Positions 57,270 through 64,000 of a stretch of 64,000 bases of DNA are shown here, in pieces. Source of the DNA: Synechococcus sp. CS-1328 (GTDB lineage Bacteria > Cyanobacteriota > Cyanobacteriia > PCC-6307 > Cyanobiaceae); assembly GCF_025128095.1 (NCBI RefSeq), contig NZ_JAHLYT010000048.1:62001-126000 (forward strand). Reading direction: 5' to 3'. The position numbers and the translations under genes were made by a program. Within the stretch, counting starts at the first letter, position 1. Every line of letters begins with the position of its first letter. The notes beneath the pieces were generated by a model that was given only the letters and a program-made list of their open reading frames with translations, searched no databases and was not told the DNA's origin.

Positions 57270-57384
57270 AGGGCACCTCGAACAATCGCCCGTGCTTGGG
57301 ACCACCGGATCGGGGTCGCTCAAGCCAGGTAATGAGTTTCACCCGGTGCATCCGTTGCGGAAGCGGAATTTTCCGAGGTGCCCT
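57270..57384. mobile_element. MITE-like element, copy B
   Basis: 115 bp bounded by agggcacctcg (57270-57280) and cgaggtgccct (57374-57384). If the ends are read as gggcacctcg / cgaggtgccc, the flanks are TCA on both sides, fitting a 3-bp target duplication (TNA, as in some IS5 subgroups). The interior differs from copy A apart from short stretches such as actcatt. Confidence 0.65.
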
Positions 57385-57394
57385 CAAGAGTGAT

Positions 57395-58354
57395 TCACGC
57401 TGGTGGCGGCTCACCCGGCTTCATCCATTCCAGTTCCAGGGTGGAGTGATCGATGCCCAGCTCGGCTAAGCGCTCACGGGCCTGAGCCAGCAGCGCCGTA
57501 TCGCTGACTCCGTTGTTGCGGCAGCGCAGATGGGCGGTGAGGGCTGTGCGCGAGGTGCTCATCGCCCAGATGTGCACGTGGTGGGCTGTCTCGACGCCTG
57601 GCAGCTCCTGCAGAGTCTGGCGCACCAGGTCCAATTCAATCGGTCGCGGCACACCATCGAGGTTTACCAGCACGGCTTCCCGCATCAGCCCCAAGCCGCT
57701 CCAGGCCACGGCCAGGCCAACACCGACCGCGGTCATTGGATCGATCCAGGACCAGCCGGTGCAGCTCACCAGCACGGCGCTGACCAGCACCGCCGCCGAT
57801 ACCGCCGCATCGGTGAGCAGATGCACCACGGCGGCCTTGCGATTGAGATTCTGGCCGTGGTCGTGGCCGAACAGGCGGGCCGAGAACAGGTTCACCAGGA
57901 TGCCCGCTGCCGCAGCCCAGATGACCGGCGTGCTGCTGATCGGCTGGGGATCCCGGAGCCGCTGAAGCCCCTCGACGATCACCACCGCGGCGGCCATCAG
58001 GATCAGCGTGGCATTGATCAGGGCGGCCAGCTGGGTGCTGCGTCCGAAGCCGTAGGTGAAGCGGCCGCTGGCCGGGCGGTCGCTGAGGCGCTCTGCCCCC
58101 CAGGCCAGCAGCAGGCCAGCCACATCGCCAAGGTTGTGGATCGCATCGGAGATCAGGGCGAGCGAGCCGAAGCCGAGGCCGATCACGATCTGCAGGCCGG
58201 AAAGGCCACTGTTGAGCAGCACGCTCCAGCGGAACGCCGATCCCCTGGCGCTGGATATCCCCTGATCGTGGCTGTGTCCTGGGCTGTGGCTATGCCCGTG
58301 GCTGTGGCTGTGGCTGTGGCTGTGGCTGTGGCTGTGGTCGTGGGTGGGCATCAC
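57395..58354 (-). CDS. cation diffusion facilitator with His-rich N-terminus
   Basis: 319 residues. The first ~33 residues are a (HS)n-type metal-binding tail (DHSHSHSHSHSHSHGHSHS). Six membrane helices follow; metal-site residues appear in SDAIHNLGDVAG near residue 70 and VHLLTDAAVSAAVL near 180. The C-terminal cytosolic domain is ferredoxin-like (TAHHVHIWAMSTSRTALTAHL). A Zn2+/Co2+ exporter of the CzcD/ZitB group. The repetitive tail is coded by a 6-bp repeat likely to vary in length. Confidence 0.93.
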   Translation of the reverse strand: MMPTHDHSHSHSHSHSHSHGHSHSPGHSHDQGISSARGSAFRWSVLLNSGLSGLQIVIGLGFGSLALISDAIHNLGDVAGLLLAWGAERLSDRPASGRFTYGFGRSTQLAALINATLILMAAAVVIVEGLQRLRDPQPISSTPVIWAAAAGILVNLFSARLFGHDHGQNLNRKAAVVHLLTDAAVSAAVLVSAVLVSCTGWSWIDPMTAVGVGLAVAWSGLGLMREAVLVNLDGVPRPIELDLVRQTLQELPGVETAHHVHIWAMSTSRTALTAHLRCRNNGVSDTALLAQARERLAELGIDHSTLELEWMKPGEPPPA

Positions 58355-58364
58355 CGCCGTTCGC

Positions 58365-58481
58365 TCAGGACTTGCGGCCGGGGGTGTCGCTGGGCCGCAG
58401 AACCAGCACCACCGAACCCGCCACGATCAGAAGGATGAGCCCCAATCCGGCCAGCACCGGCAACAAAACGTCGTTGTCCAT
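58365..58481 (-). CDS. 38-residue single-pass membrane protein, unknown
   Basis: ATG at 58481, TGA at 58365-58367. The chain begins MDNDVLLPVLAGLGLILLIV, goes on AGSVVLVLRPSD and ends TPGRKS: one membrane helix with a short basic tail. Size and shape are like small subunits of photosynthetic complexes, but I cannot match a named one. It lies 10 bases upstream of the cation diffusion facilitator on the same strand, so it could be a partner of it. It is too short to be sure by composition alone. Confidence 0.6.
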   Translation of the reverse strand: MDNDVLLPVLAGLGLILLIVAGSVVLVLRPSDTPGRKS

Positions 58482-58493
58482 GTCAAGGCCGGG

Positions 58494-58525
58494 CTGCCGC
58501 ACGCCCCATCCTGACGGTGCGGCAG
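58494..58525. terminator. 9-bp hairpin downstream of the diguanylate cyclase gene
   Basis: ctgccgcac (58494-58502) pairs with gtgcggcag (58517-58525). It follows the stop of the minus-strand GGDEF gene by 12 bases. There is no T-run, so it may be a weak terminator or a stabiliser. Confidence 0.5.
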
Positions 58526-58537
58526 GGTTTCGGCCAG

Positions 58538-60358
58538 TCAGCCCAGCGTGACCTGGTTGCGACCGTTCTCCTTGGAGGCGTAGAGGGCCGCATCGGCGCG
58601 AGCCATCAGGGCTTCGGCGTCATCCTGGTCGGGGCGGTAGGTGCTGAGGCCGAGACTGATGGTCACCTGCACGGCCGTGCCATCGAGGGTGGTGACAGTG
58701 TCCGCCACACCGAGGCGTTGCAGTTCGGCGTAATTGAGACCGGCTTCGCTGGAACAGTTCGGTAACAGGATCGTGAATTCTTCACCGCCGCTGCGGCAGA
58801 AACAGTCGGTGGCCCGCAGGCGGCTGCGGATCGCATCGGCGACGTTCACGAGCACGGCGTCGCCCATGGCGTGGCCGTAGGTGTCGTTGACGCGCTTGAA
58901 GAAATCGATGTCGAAGCAGAGATAACTCAGCTCGCCTTCTTGTCGATCGGCGCGGGCAATTTCTTCTTTGAGTCGGCGAATTAGTTCCCGGCGATTGTAG
59001 CAACCAGTGAGTGGATCGGTGGTGCTCAGGTGATGCAGTTCCTGGCGGGAGCGTTCGAGCTCGATGTTCATCTCCTCCAGCTCCCGATTGAGCCGGTTGA
59101 CGCGCACCAGTCGACTGTTGATCAGCTTCACCATGGCATTGAGCTCCAGGATGACCGAGGTGGCCAGGCTCGGGACCGCGTAAAGGCTGGCCTTGCCGCT
59201 GCCCTGCCGGGCCTGGTGGCGGAAGATCGGCGCCAAGACCTTGACGAACTGCTGATCGAGGCTGCGGCCCAGCCAGTGGCTGAGCAGGGCGCCGATCAGG
59301 ATCACCCAGGCCATCAGGCTCACGGTCTGGGTGGTTTGCCGTTGCAGGGCCTGGATTGTTTCGGCGGCGGCATAGGCCACGGTGATCCGGGTGGAGGTTT
59401 GTCTGGATTGGTGATTGCCCAGGCTGGCCTCGTAGATCCAGTAACCCTGTTCGAGTCTGCGTCTCCATGGCTGACGATTTCGTGGAATCTTCAGCATCAG
59501 ATCCTCCCGCGGAAGGATGGCTTGCTTGAACGGTTCGTAGCCCTGGTTCAGGGTATCGAAGAGTTGGCTATCTGTAGCCAGAATCTCGCCATTGCTACGG
59601 CGGATCCGAACTTCCATGCGCTCCACTCCATCGGGTAGAGCCCGCTGCAAGAAGGCAAACTCCTGATTTGACATTGTGATGGCTCGATTGGCGAGCAGGC
59701 TCAGCATGTGCCGCTCTTTCTGCTGCAAGCTCAGTTGAAGGTTGCCCGCCAACAGGGAGCTGACTGCAAAGGTGGGAATGGCGATCGCAAGCAGCACGAT
59801 GCTCATGCTCAATCCCCGGATTGAAATTCCCTTGACAACGATCTTTCCGGGATATCGGAATTTCACAAGCAGATAGAGTGTGAAGCCGATCGTGGTATTC
59901 ACGACGTTGTTCACGCTCTGCACCAGCGCCTGTGTCAGACCATCGACGCTGCTCAGGTTCGGCAGCAAGATATGGAACAGCAGGATGATTGGAATGCCGG
60001 CGATCAGCCAGAAGCCAACATCCGCGAGGATGATGCGGCCATTATCGGCATTGCGCCGGCCATTATTGAGGCGATCCAGAAACAGCTTCAGCCATACCAC
60101 CTCCAGCAGAACCACCGGGATGCACCAGGGCCCCTGTGTCCAGGTTTCCGCCAACGCCTCGGCGGCCCCCACCAGGACACCCCACCAACCGAAGCGCAAC
60201 ACGGCGAAGACGGTGGCAATCGATCCCAGTTGCCAGTGGGCTCCAAAGAACGGGTGGAGTGGCAGCAGGCTTCCTGCCGCTGCGCCCACGGCCAGGAGGG
60301 CGATGGCCCAGTGGTCACGCAACCATTGCCTTGGCCTGAAGCCAGAAGCCCAGCGCAT
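58538..60358 (-). CDS. membrane-bound diguanylate cyclase
   Basis: 606 residues. N-terminal MASE1-like set of membrane helices (about 1-200), an extracytoplasmic sensor segment (about 215-330) with flanking helices, a coiled stalk (RLVRVNRLNRELEEMNIELE) and a C-terminal GGDEF domain with SGGEEF intact. RATD lies exactly five residues before GGEEF, the canonical RxxD inhibitory site, so c-di-GMP feedback is expected. It makes c-di-GMP from GTP (EC 2.7.7.65). The input ligand is unknown. Confidence 0.92.
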   Translation of the reverse strand: MRWASGFRPRQWLRDHWAIALLAVGAAAGSLLPLHPFFGAHWQLGSIATVFAVLRFGWWGVLVGAAEALAETWTQGPWCIPVVLLEVVWLKLFLDRLNNGRRNADNGRIILADVGFWLIAGIPIILLFHILLPNLSSVDGLTQALVQSVNNVVNTTIGFTLYLLVKFRYPGKIVVKGISIRGLSMSIVLLAIAIPTFAVSSLLAGNLQLSLQQKERHMLSLLANRAITMSNQEFAFLQRALPDGVERMEVRIRRSNGEILATDSQLFDTLNQGYEPFKQAILPREDLMLKIPRNRQPWRRRLEQGYWIYEASLGNHQSRQTSTRITVAYAAAETIQALQRQTTQTVSLMAWVILIGALLSHWLGRSLDQQFVKVLAPIFRHQARQGSGKASLYAVPSLATSVILELNAMVKLINSRLVRVNRLNRELEEMNIELERSRQELHHLSTTDPLTGCYNRRELIRRLKEEIARADRQEGELSYLCFDIDFFKRVNDTYGHAMGDAVLVNVADAIRSRLRATDCFCRSGGEEFTILLPNCSSEAGLNYAELQRLGVADTVTTLDGTAVQVTISLGLSTYRPDQDDAEALMARADAALYASKENGRNQVTLG

Positions 60359-60388
60359 CGTTCCGCTTCCGTCTGGTTGGATGCAATC

Positions 60389-60433
60389 TTGCCCCCGATC
60401 GGATTGCCCCCAATCGGATTGCGCTGGATCGGC
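60389..60433 (+). repeat. 15-bp tandem repeat upstream of the GGDEF gene
   Basis: ttgcccccgatcgga / ttgcccccaatcgga / ttgcgctggatcggc. It lies 30-75 bases upstream of the minus-strand diguanylate cyclase start, in its likely promoter or leader. Confidence 0.85.
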
Positions 60434-60491
60434 CTGATCGATTCGTCCGGATCAGCCGCGCTTCGGGTGATCCTGGGACGTGGCCCTTGTT

Positions 60492-61061
60492 TCAGCGGTA
60501 GGGCGCCAGGCCGAACCCCTCGCTTTCGCTGCGCCCGGCCCCTGGTGATGGCATGACTCCTGAAGGCGCCGCGTAGGACCGGATTGCGATGCCGTTGCCG
60601 CGGCGGCCACCGGTGGCGCTGCCGCCTTGACGCAGCTGGGCCAGCAGCGGATCACAGCCCCCGGCACCCCCGATCATCTGCTCGACCTGGCGGGAGGACA
60701 CCCCCGTTTCCCATCCCCTTGGCCAGCCCCGTCGCTGCGCCTGATGGTTGAGCAGGCTCCGGGCCTGGTTGCGATCGAGTTGGCCGTCCGAGAGCAGGCA
60801 CTGCACCACGGCCACGCTGGCCAGCTGTTCGGATGCTCCGGATGGGGCGGCCGTTGGAAAGCGGGGCCGACTGCCGCCGCCGCCGAGACCGGGAATGCCG
60901 AAGCCGCCGCCAAAACCACCGCCAAGTCCACCCCCAAGTCCACCACCAAATCCACCACCGCCAAACCCGCCACCGCCAAGGCCAGGCCCGAAGCCGCCAA
61001 GCCCCAGGCTGGAAAACTGACTCAGGGCCGCCATGGCCAGGGAGAGAAGCAGGTTGTTCAT
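60492..61061 (-). CDS. glycine-rich hypothetical protein
   Basis: 189 residues from ATG at 61061. A short hydrophobic N-terminus (MNNLLLSLAMAALSQFSSLG) leads into a ~50 residue Gly-rich stretch of GGGF/GGGL units. A compact domain follows: ASVAVVQCLLSDGQLDRNQARSLL, then SSRQVEQMIGGAGGCDPLLAQL. It may be exported or membrane-associated. It lies 40 bases after the HEATH-motif gene on the same strand, so the two are likely co-expressed. Family not recognised. Confidence 0.65.
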   Translation of the reverse strand: MNNLLLSLAMAALSQFSSLGLGGFGPGLGGGGFGGGGFGGGLGGGLGGGFGGGFGIPGLGGGGSRPRFPTAAPSGASEQLASVAVVQCLLSDGQLDRNQARSLLNHQAQRRGWPRGWETGVSSRQVEQMIGGAGGCDPLLAQLRQGGSATGGRRGNGIAIRSYAAPSGVMPSPGAGRSESEGFGLAPYR

Positions 61062-61101
61062 GGTCGAATCCAGGCGTGCTGAGAGAGAGGGGAGGGAGGC
61101 G

Positions 61102-61683
61102 TTAGCCGCAATAGCGTTCAAACAGTTGGATCACCTGCGATGGGGGCAGCTGGGCGGTGTACCGGGCCTCCAGTTCTCCAGCGCGTTCGCGGGCTGGATA
61201 GAGGCGCAGGGATGCCAGATCCTCTGGTGATCGTCTGGCCAGAGATTGGGCCATGGAGCGGTGGTAAGTCGAATCGGTGATGGCACCGCCACGGCAGGCC
61301 TGCATCCGATGGGTGGCCTCATGGGCCAGGGTGTTCCAGACCGCCTGGGGGCTGTTATGAACCCTGCAGATCACGATCGTGTCGCTGCCGTGGTTGTAGA
61401 GGCCCTGCAGCCCCCGCTGACCGCAGTCGCGTTGCACCACCTGCACCCCGGCGCGCTTCAGCAGCAGCCGCAGGCGATCGATCGATTCCCAGTTGGTTGC
61501 GCCTGCCGCCGTTGGGGCGAGGGCCAGGCTGATGGTCGCCGCTCCCAGAAGCGCCAGCACCAGGTTGCGGATCAGACCCCGTCCGTTGGGCTTTGCAGGC
61601 GCGGGTGTCTGGGGATCGGGGCGGCTGTGGGGCATGGCCAGTGGCTGGCGACCTGGGCGTGGAATGAGATGGGATCGAGTCAT
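61102..61683 (-). CDS. secreted HEXXH-motif protein, putative metallopeptidase
   Basis: 193 residues. A membrane/signal segment NLVLALLGAATISLALAPTAA at about 40-60, then a compact domain with LLKRAGVQVVQRDCGQRGLQG, VICRVHN and LAHEATHRMQAC (HEATH at 121-125). A downstream Glu in GELEARYTA (about 170-172) could be the third Zn ligand. Four Cys suggest disulfides outside the cytoplasm. The small size and the HEXXH argue for a minimal secreted Zn peptidase or a relic. ATG at 61635 would give a shorter leader. Confidence 0.75.
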   Translation of the reverse strand: MTRSHLIPRPGRQPLAMPHSRPDPQTPAPAKPNGRGLIRNLVLALLGAATISLALAPTAAGATNWESIDRLRLLLKRAGVQVVQRDCGQRGLQGLYNHGSDTIVICRVHNSPQAVWNTLAHEATHRMQACRGGAITDSTYHRSMAQSLARRSPEDLASLRLYPARERAGELEARYTAQLPPSQVIQLFERYCG

Positions 61684-61939
61684 GGCGGCAGGTGAGCCAC
61701 CTCTTCACTGTCCGTCCAGAGGGGCCCGTCAGGTGTGACTTGCCGCCACCAAGGTGTGACCGGATGTGACCACGAAGCCAGCTGGAGCTGCGCCATCGGT
61801 TCCGCCTACACCGCGTCCCCCCTGTCGACGTTGGCCAGCAGCCAGGTGCCGACTTGCCCGGGAGAGAGGGAAAGACAGGGTCCAGCACAGCCTCCGCAAA
61901 AGAACGTTACAATTCTCACAATCTTTGCGCAGAGCAGAC
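61684..61939. other. intergenic region before a 55-residue gene
   Basis: 256 bases divergent between the HEXXH gene (minus) and the small gene at 61940. No gene supported. The stretch aaaagaacgttacaattctc at 61899-61918 is clearly AT-richer than its surroundings and probably holds the plus-strand promoter. Confidence 0.45.
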
Positions 61940-62107
61940 GTGGGTGAGCTGGTCGATGTGGGTGGAAGCCTCCAGGGCGGCTTCGGGATTGTGTCTGGGA
62001 TGGTCAGCCTTCTCGCCCTCGGCCTCTATGCCCTTCTGCAGGGTGATCGGGAGAACAACGATGACGACGACAACCACGGCGGCGGTTTGATGCAACCAGT
62101 GGCCTGA
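61940..62107 (+). CDS. 55-residue membrane protein with acidic tail, unknown
   Basis: GTG start at 61940. GELVDVGGSLQGGFGIVSG, a helix MVSLLALGLYALLQ, then RENNDDDDNHGGGLMQPVA. The upstream frame is Arg-rich and non-protein-like, which is why the GTG is preferred. Unrecognised; supported by its amino-acid make-up and the AT-rich promoter-like region just upstream. Confidence 0.5.
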   Translation: MGELVDVGGSLQGGFGIVSGMVSLLALGLYALLQGDRENNDDDDNHGGGLMQPVA

Positions 62108-62151
62108 GATCCCAGCCCGTTCTCGGAAGCATTACTCCCAGTGGTGCCCTT

Positions 62152-62463
62152 TCAGCCCTGCCCAAGGATGTCTGGCTTTTCGGGTTCCATCTGGGCTCGA
62201 TAGGCCGCTGGAACCAGCACCAGGAACAGCCCCCACCAGAGCAGCACCCCCGAGGCCACAAGGCCGCTCAGCCACCAGCGATGCAGCAGCCACCAGCTCG
62301 CCGCCACCGCCACCACTCCCGTCAGCAGGATCGACCAGGGCTGGCACCACCAGGGCTTGGTCGACCAGATGCCCGGCCCTGCCGGCGCAGGGGTCGATGG
62401 GACTGGCGGCAAGCCTGAAGGCGGGTTGGACACGGTGGGTTCGGACGCGGAGGTTTCGGACAC
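62152..62463 (-). CDS. DUF6737-type small membrane protein
   Basis: 103 residues from GTG at 62463. The Pro/Ser-rich N-terminus is followed by KPWWCQPWSILLTGVVAVAA, a second helix and LLWWGLFLVLVPAAYR, a pattern common to a cyanobacterial two-helix family. The first ten codons lie in a 15-bp tandem repeat; a GTG at 62433 would start just after it, so the true start is uncertain. Confidence 0.75.
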   Translation of the reverse strand: MSETSASEPTVSNPPSGLPPVPSTPAPAGPGIWSTKPWWCQPWSILLTGVVAVAASWWLLHRWWLSGLVASGVLLWWGLFLVLVPAAYRAQMEPEKPDILGQG

Positions 62464-62487
62464 GGAGGGTTAGGACGCGGTGGGTTC
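62428..62487 (+). repeat. 15-bp tandem repeat across the start of the DUF6737 gene
   Basis: Four units: ggacacggtgggttc / ggacgcggaggtttc / ggacacggagggtta / ggacgcggtgggttc. On the minus strand the units contain successive in-frame GTG codons, and one unit creates a TAA that blocks the outermost. Confidence 0.92.
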
Positions 62488-62532
62488 GGTCACAACCGTC
62501 CTGGAGGCTCACGACCCTCCCATGGTCTCTTC

Positions 62533-63276
62533 ATGGCCGCCCGTCAGCTCCACCCCACGCCCATGACCACCAACGCGCCGCCTCAACCCGCCCGTTCCGG
62601 CCAGGAGCCAACGCTGCCGTATGGCAGTCAGCGGCGCATCACCCTGCTCCAGCACAACGCCGGCCTCTGGGAGGGCAGCTTCATCCGGCTCGACGGCCAG
62701 GGCCACGAGCTCGACCGCTTTGCCAGCCACCTGGAGGTGCAGGAACGAACGATCGGACCTGAGGACTTTGCCCTCCCCGAGATCGAGGCGGCTCTCACCA
62801 ACGGCAGCAGCGGCGCGGTGCGCACGATGCGCTTCCGCGAACCCCCCTCGGAGATGCAGATCTCCCCAGATGGCCACTGGAGCCTGGGCCCGAGCCGGAT
62901 CGGCCCCTGGACCTGGGTGAGCGAACTCTGTGTGGTGCTGGGCGATCGGCGCCGCCGGGTCGTGATCGAGCTCGCCGCCGATGGCCTCTCCAGCCTGGTC
63001 TATGTGAACGAGGGGCGACCGGGCCGGCAGGATCCGGTTCCACCAGCTCCGCTTCGTCTGCCGCCTCCCACCACCGTCTGGCAGGCCAACGGTCTTTCGC
63101 TGCTCCGCTGGCAGCCGGAAGCGGATGTGCAGATCGACATCCCGCTGCAACGCCAGCCCGATCAACCCCAGATGGTGGCCCTGCAGTGGCAGCCGGCCTG
63201 GGCCCGGCAAGGGGCTCGCATCGAGCGGCGTCACGATCGCTATGGGCTGCTCGAGTCGATCAGCGCCAGCGCCTGA
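62533..63276 (+). CDS. DUF3598 family protein
   Basis: 247 residues from ATG at 62533 (ATG 62563 is the alternative). LLQHNAGLWEGSFIRLDGQG near residue 38 and LGPSRIGPWTWVSELCVV near 118 fit the DUF3598 family of cyanobacteria and plants, predicted lipocalin-like beta barrels. No established function. Single gene. Confidence 0.75.
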   Translation: MAARQLHPTPMTTNAPPQPARSGQEPTLPYGSQRRITLLQHNAGLWEGSFIRLDGQGHELDRFASHLEVQERTIGPEDFALPEIEAALTNGSSGAVRTMRFREPPSEMQISPDGHWSLGPSRIGPWTWVSELCVVLGDRRRRVVIELAADGLSSLVYVNEGRPGRQDPVPPAPLRLPPPTTVWQANGLSLLRWQPEADVQIDIPLQRQPDQPQMVALQWQPAWARQGARIERRHDRYGLLESISASA

Positions 63277-63330
63277 GAATCTCAACATTGATTGCAGCTG
63301 TGAGGCCAGGTTGATCCCAGCTGTGATCGC

Positions 63331-63356
63331 AGCGGTTCAGCCCAGCGGTTCAGCCC
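63331..63356 (+). repeat. 13-bp tandem duplication across the MAPEG stop codon
   Basis: Two perfect copies of agcggttcagccc. The minus-strand TGA of the MAPEG gene (63350-63352) lies in the second copy; the period is not a multiple of three. Confidence 0.9.
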
Positions 63357-63742
63357 ATCTGTGCCACCACGCCCACGAAGGCCCTCACCAGCAGGGCCAC
63401 GCTGACCAGAAGGGCGATGCCGAAGCCGGGGCCACGCTTTTCCGGCGCCTGCATGTAACCCACCGCATAGGCAATCCGCGCCCCGATCCACACGAAGCCG
63501 AGGGCGCAGGCCACGCCGGCCTGATTGAGGCTCACCGCCATCCAGAAGGTGGGCAGGAAGAACACCAGCTGCTCCAGAGTGTTCTGCTGCACCCGCAGGG
63601 CGCGCTCGAAGCCCTCGGGTCCGGTGGTTGCGGGGGGCTTGACGTGGTGCTGAACCCGCGCCCGGCCCACCAGCAGGGTCGTGGCCTGGTAGAGCACCAG
63701 GGCCAGGATGGTAACCAGAGCAGGGAGGGGCGGCAGGCTCAT
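63350..63742 (-). CDS. MAPEG family membrane protein
   Basis: 130 residues from ATG at 63742 (MSLPPLPALVTILALVLYQA). Four membrane helices with RALRVQQNTLEQLVFFLPTF near residue 47 and IGARIAYAVGYMQAPEKRGPG near 85, the signature of MAPEG (glutathione/eicosanoid) proteins. Probably a membrane glutathione transferase or a related enzyme. Confidence 0.88.
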   Translation of the reverse strand: MSLPPLPALVTILALVLYQATTLLVGRARVQHHVKPPATTGPEGFERALRVQQNTLEQLVFFLPTFWMAVSLNQAGVACALGFVWIGARIAYAVGYMQAPEKRGPGFGIALLVSVALLVRAFVGVVAQMG

Positions 63743-63838
63743 CGGAACTGGGCGGCAGAGGCCTTGGGTCTTGCGGATGCTCTCATGGCCAGCCGGTTCC
63801 ACCCCTCACCCTTGGCCAGATCCCCTGGCCTTCCTGGA

Positions 63839-64000
63839 TCAGATCAACGCCTGCTCGAAAGCCGCCTGGATGCGGGCGGTGATTGCTGCGGTCCGTTGCC
63901 GCTGGCGTCCGCCGTTGCCGGGCCCAACCGGCGCTGCGGCCGGAAGCGGCTTGCCTTGCGGTCGCAGCCGAATCGGATCGGCCACCGTGAGGCGCACCTG
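63839..64000 (-). CDS. 3' end of a gene truncated by the window edge
   Basis: The last 53 codons are visible, open to base 64000: starting QVRLTVADPIRLRPQGKPLP and ending RTAAITARIQAAFEQALI. The end resembles the C-terminus of PlsC-type lysophosphatidate acyltransferases (a VxDPI strand then an amphipathic helix), but that is a guess from a short fragment. Confidence 0.55.
   Translation of the reverse strand, partial: QVRLTVADPIRLRPQGKPLPAAAPVGPGNGGRQRQRTAAITARIQAAFEQALI

Noticed and set aside
58264-58345. gtggct hexamer repeat resembling a satellite
   Set aside because: It encodes the His-Ser tail of the cation diffusion facilitator, so it is explained by that gene.

Overview
The window comes from a high-GC alpha-cyanobacterium of the Cyanobium / Synechococcus type. 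The evidence is form IA RuBisCO inside a complete alpha-carboxysome (cso) locus, PsaM, both protochlorophyllide reductases (LPOR and ChlLNB), the cyanobacterial alkane pair ADO/AAR, a CRR6-type NDH-1 maturation factor and several families that occur mainly in cyanobacteria. Coding density is very high. I see no transposase, integrase, tRNA, rRNA or CRISPR array, so this looks like core chromosome.

Layout. 0-5 kb: FAD-dependent dehydrogenase, then a minus-strand operon S1-domain protein > tab2 > pgeF. 5-10.4 kb: creatininase-family gene, then the alkane / fatty acid block ADO-AAR-accA-SDR-folE. 10.5-16.2 kb: secreted unknown, trpF, site-2 protease, lipoate-ligase-like gene, TauE/SafE permease, crr6, psaM and a small membrane protein. 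16.2-22 kb: chlorophyll block with por on plus and chlN-chlB-chlL on minus.

22.3-40 kb is one CO2-concentrating supercluster. It runs csoS1D, (rdgB on minus), sbtA-sbtB, csoS1A-cbbL-cbbS-csoS2-csoSCA-csoS4A-csoS4B-csoS1E, a ferritin-like gene, ndhF4-ndhD4-chpX (NDH-1MS-type CO2 uptake), acRAF and cbbX. Together these supply bicarbonate import and its PII-like regulator, CO2 hydration, the shell, the scaffold, carbonic anhydrase, RuBisCO, a RuBisCO assembly factor and a RuBisCO activase. A LysR-type T-N11-A inverted repeat precedes csoS1A, and a strong hairpin terminator or attenuator separates cbbS from csoS2.

40-53.5 kb: dnaA, an HtrA protease, a GNAT enzyme, an alpha/beta hydrolase, hisG with an ABC exporter, gloB, an iron-type ABC ATPase, ridA, an APH-AAA fusion protein, pyrC and a fused OMP decarboxylase / orotate phosphoribosyltransferase. 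53.6-64 kb: a small conserved gene, an RND pump, a His-rich cation diffusion facilitator with a tiny membrane protein, a diguanylate cyclase, and a run of small cyanobacterial unknowns including a HEXXH protein beside a Gly-rich protein. The window ends in a MAPEG protein and a truncated gene.

Three patterns are not explained by the genes. (1) Short perfect or near-perfect tandem duplications (unit 13-21 bp, 2-4 copies) recur at gene borders, often across a stop codon (dnaA, acRAF/cbbX, ABC ATPase, MAPEG, crr6). (2) Two roughly 110-bp MITE-like elements share the terminal inverted repeat agggcacctcg, at 18667 and 57270. (3) Long bacterial-looking palindromes sit between por and chlL and upstream of sbtA. 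I found no wholly unknown multi-gene system. The best candidates for new biology are the tandem-repeat gene borders, the CsoS1E extension, the ferritin-like protein in the cso operon, and the HEXXH / Gly-rich pair.
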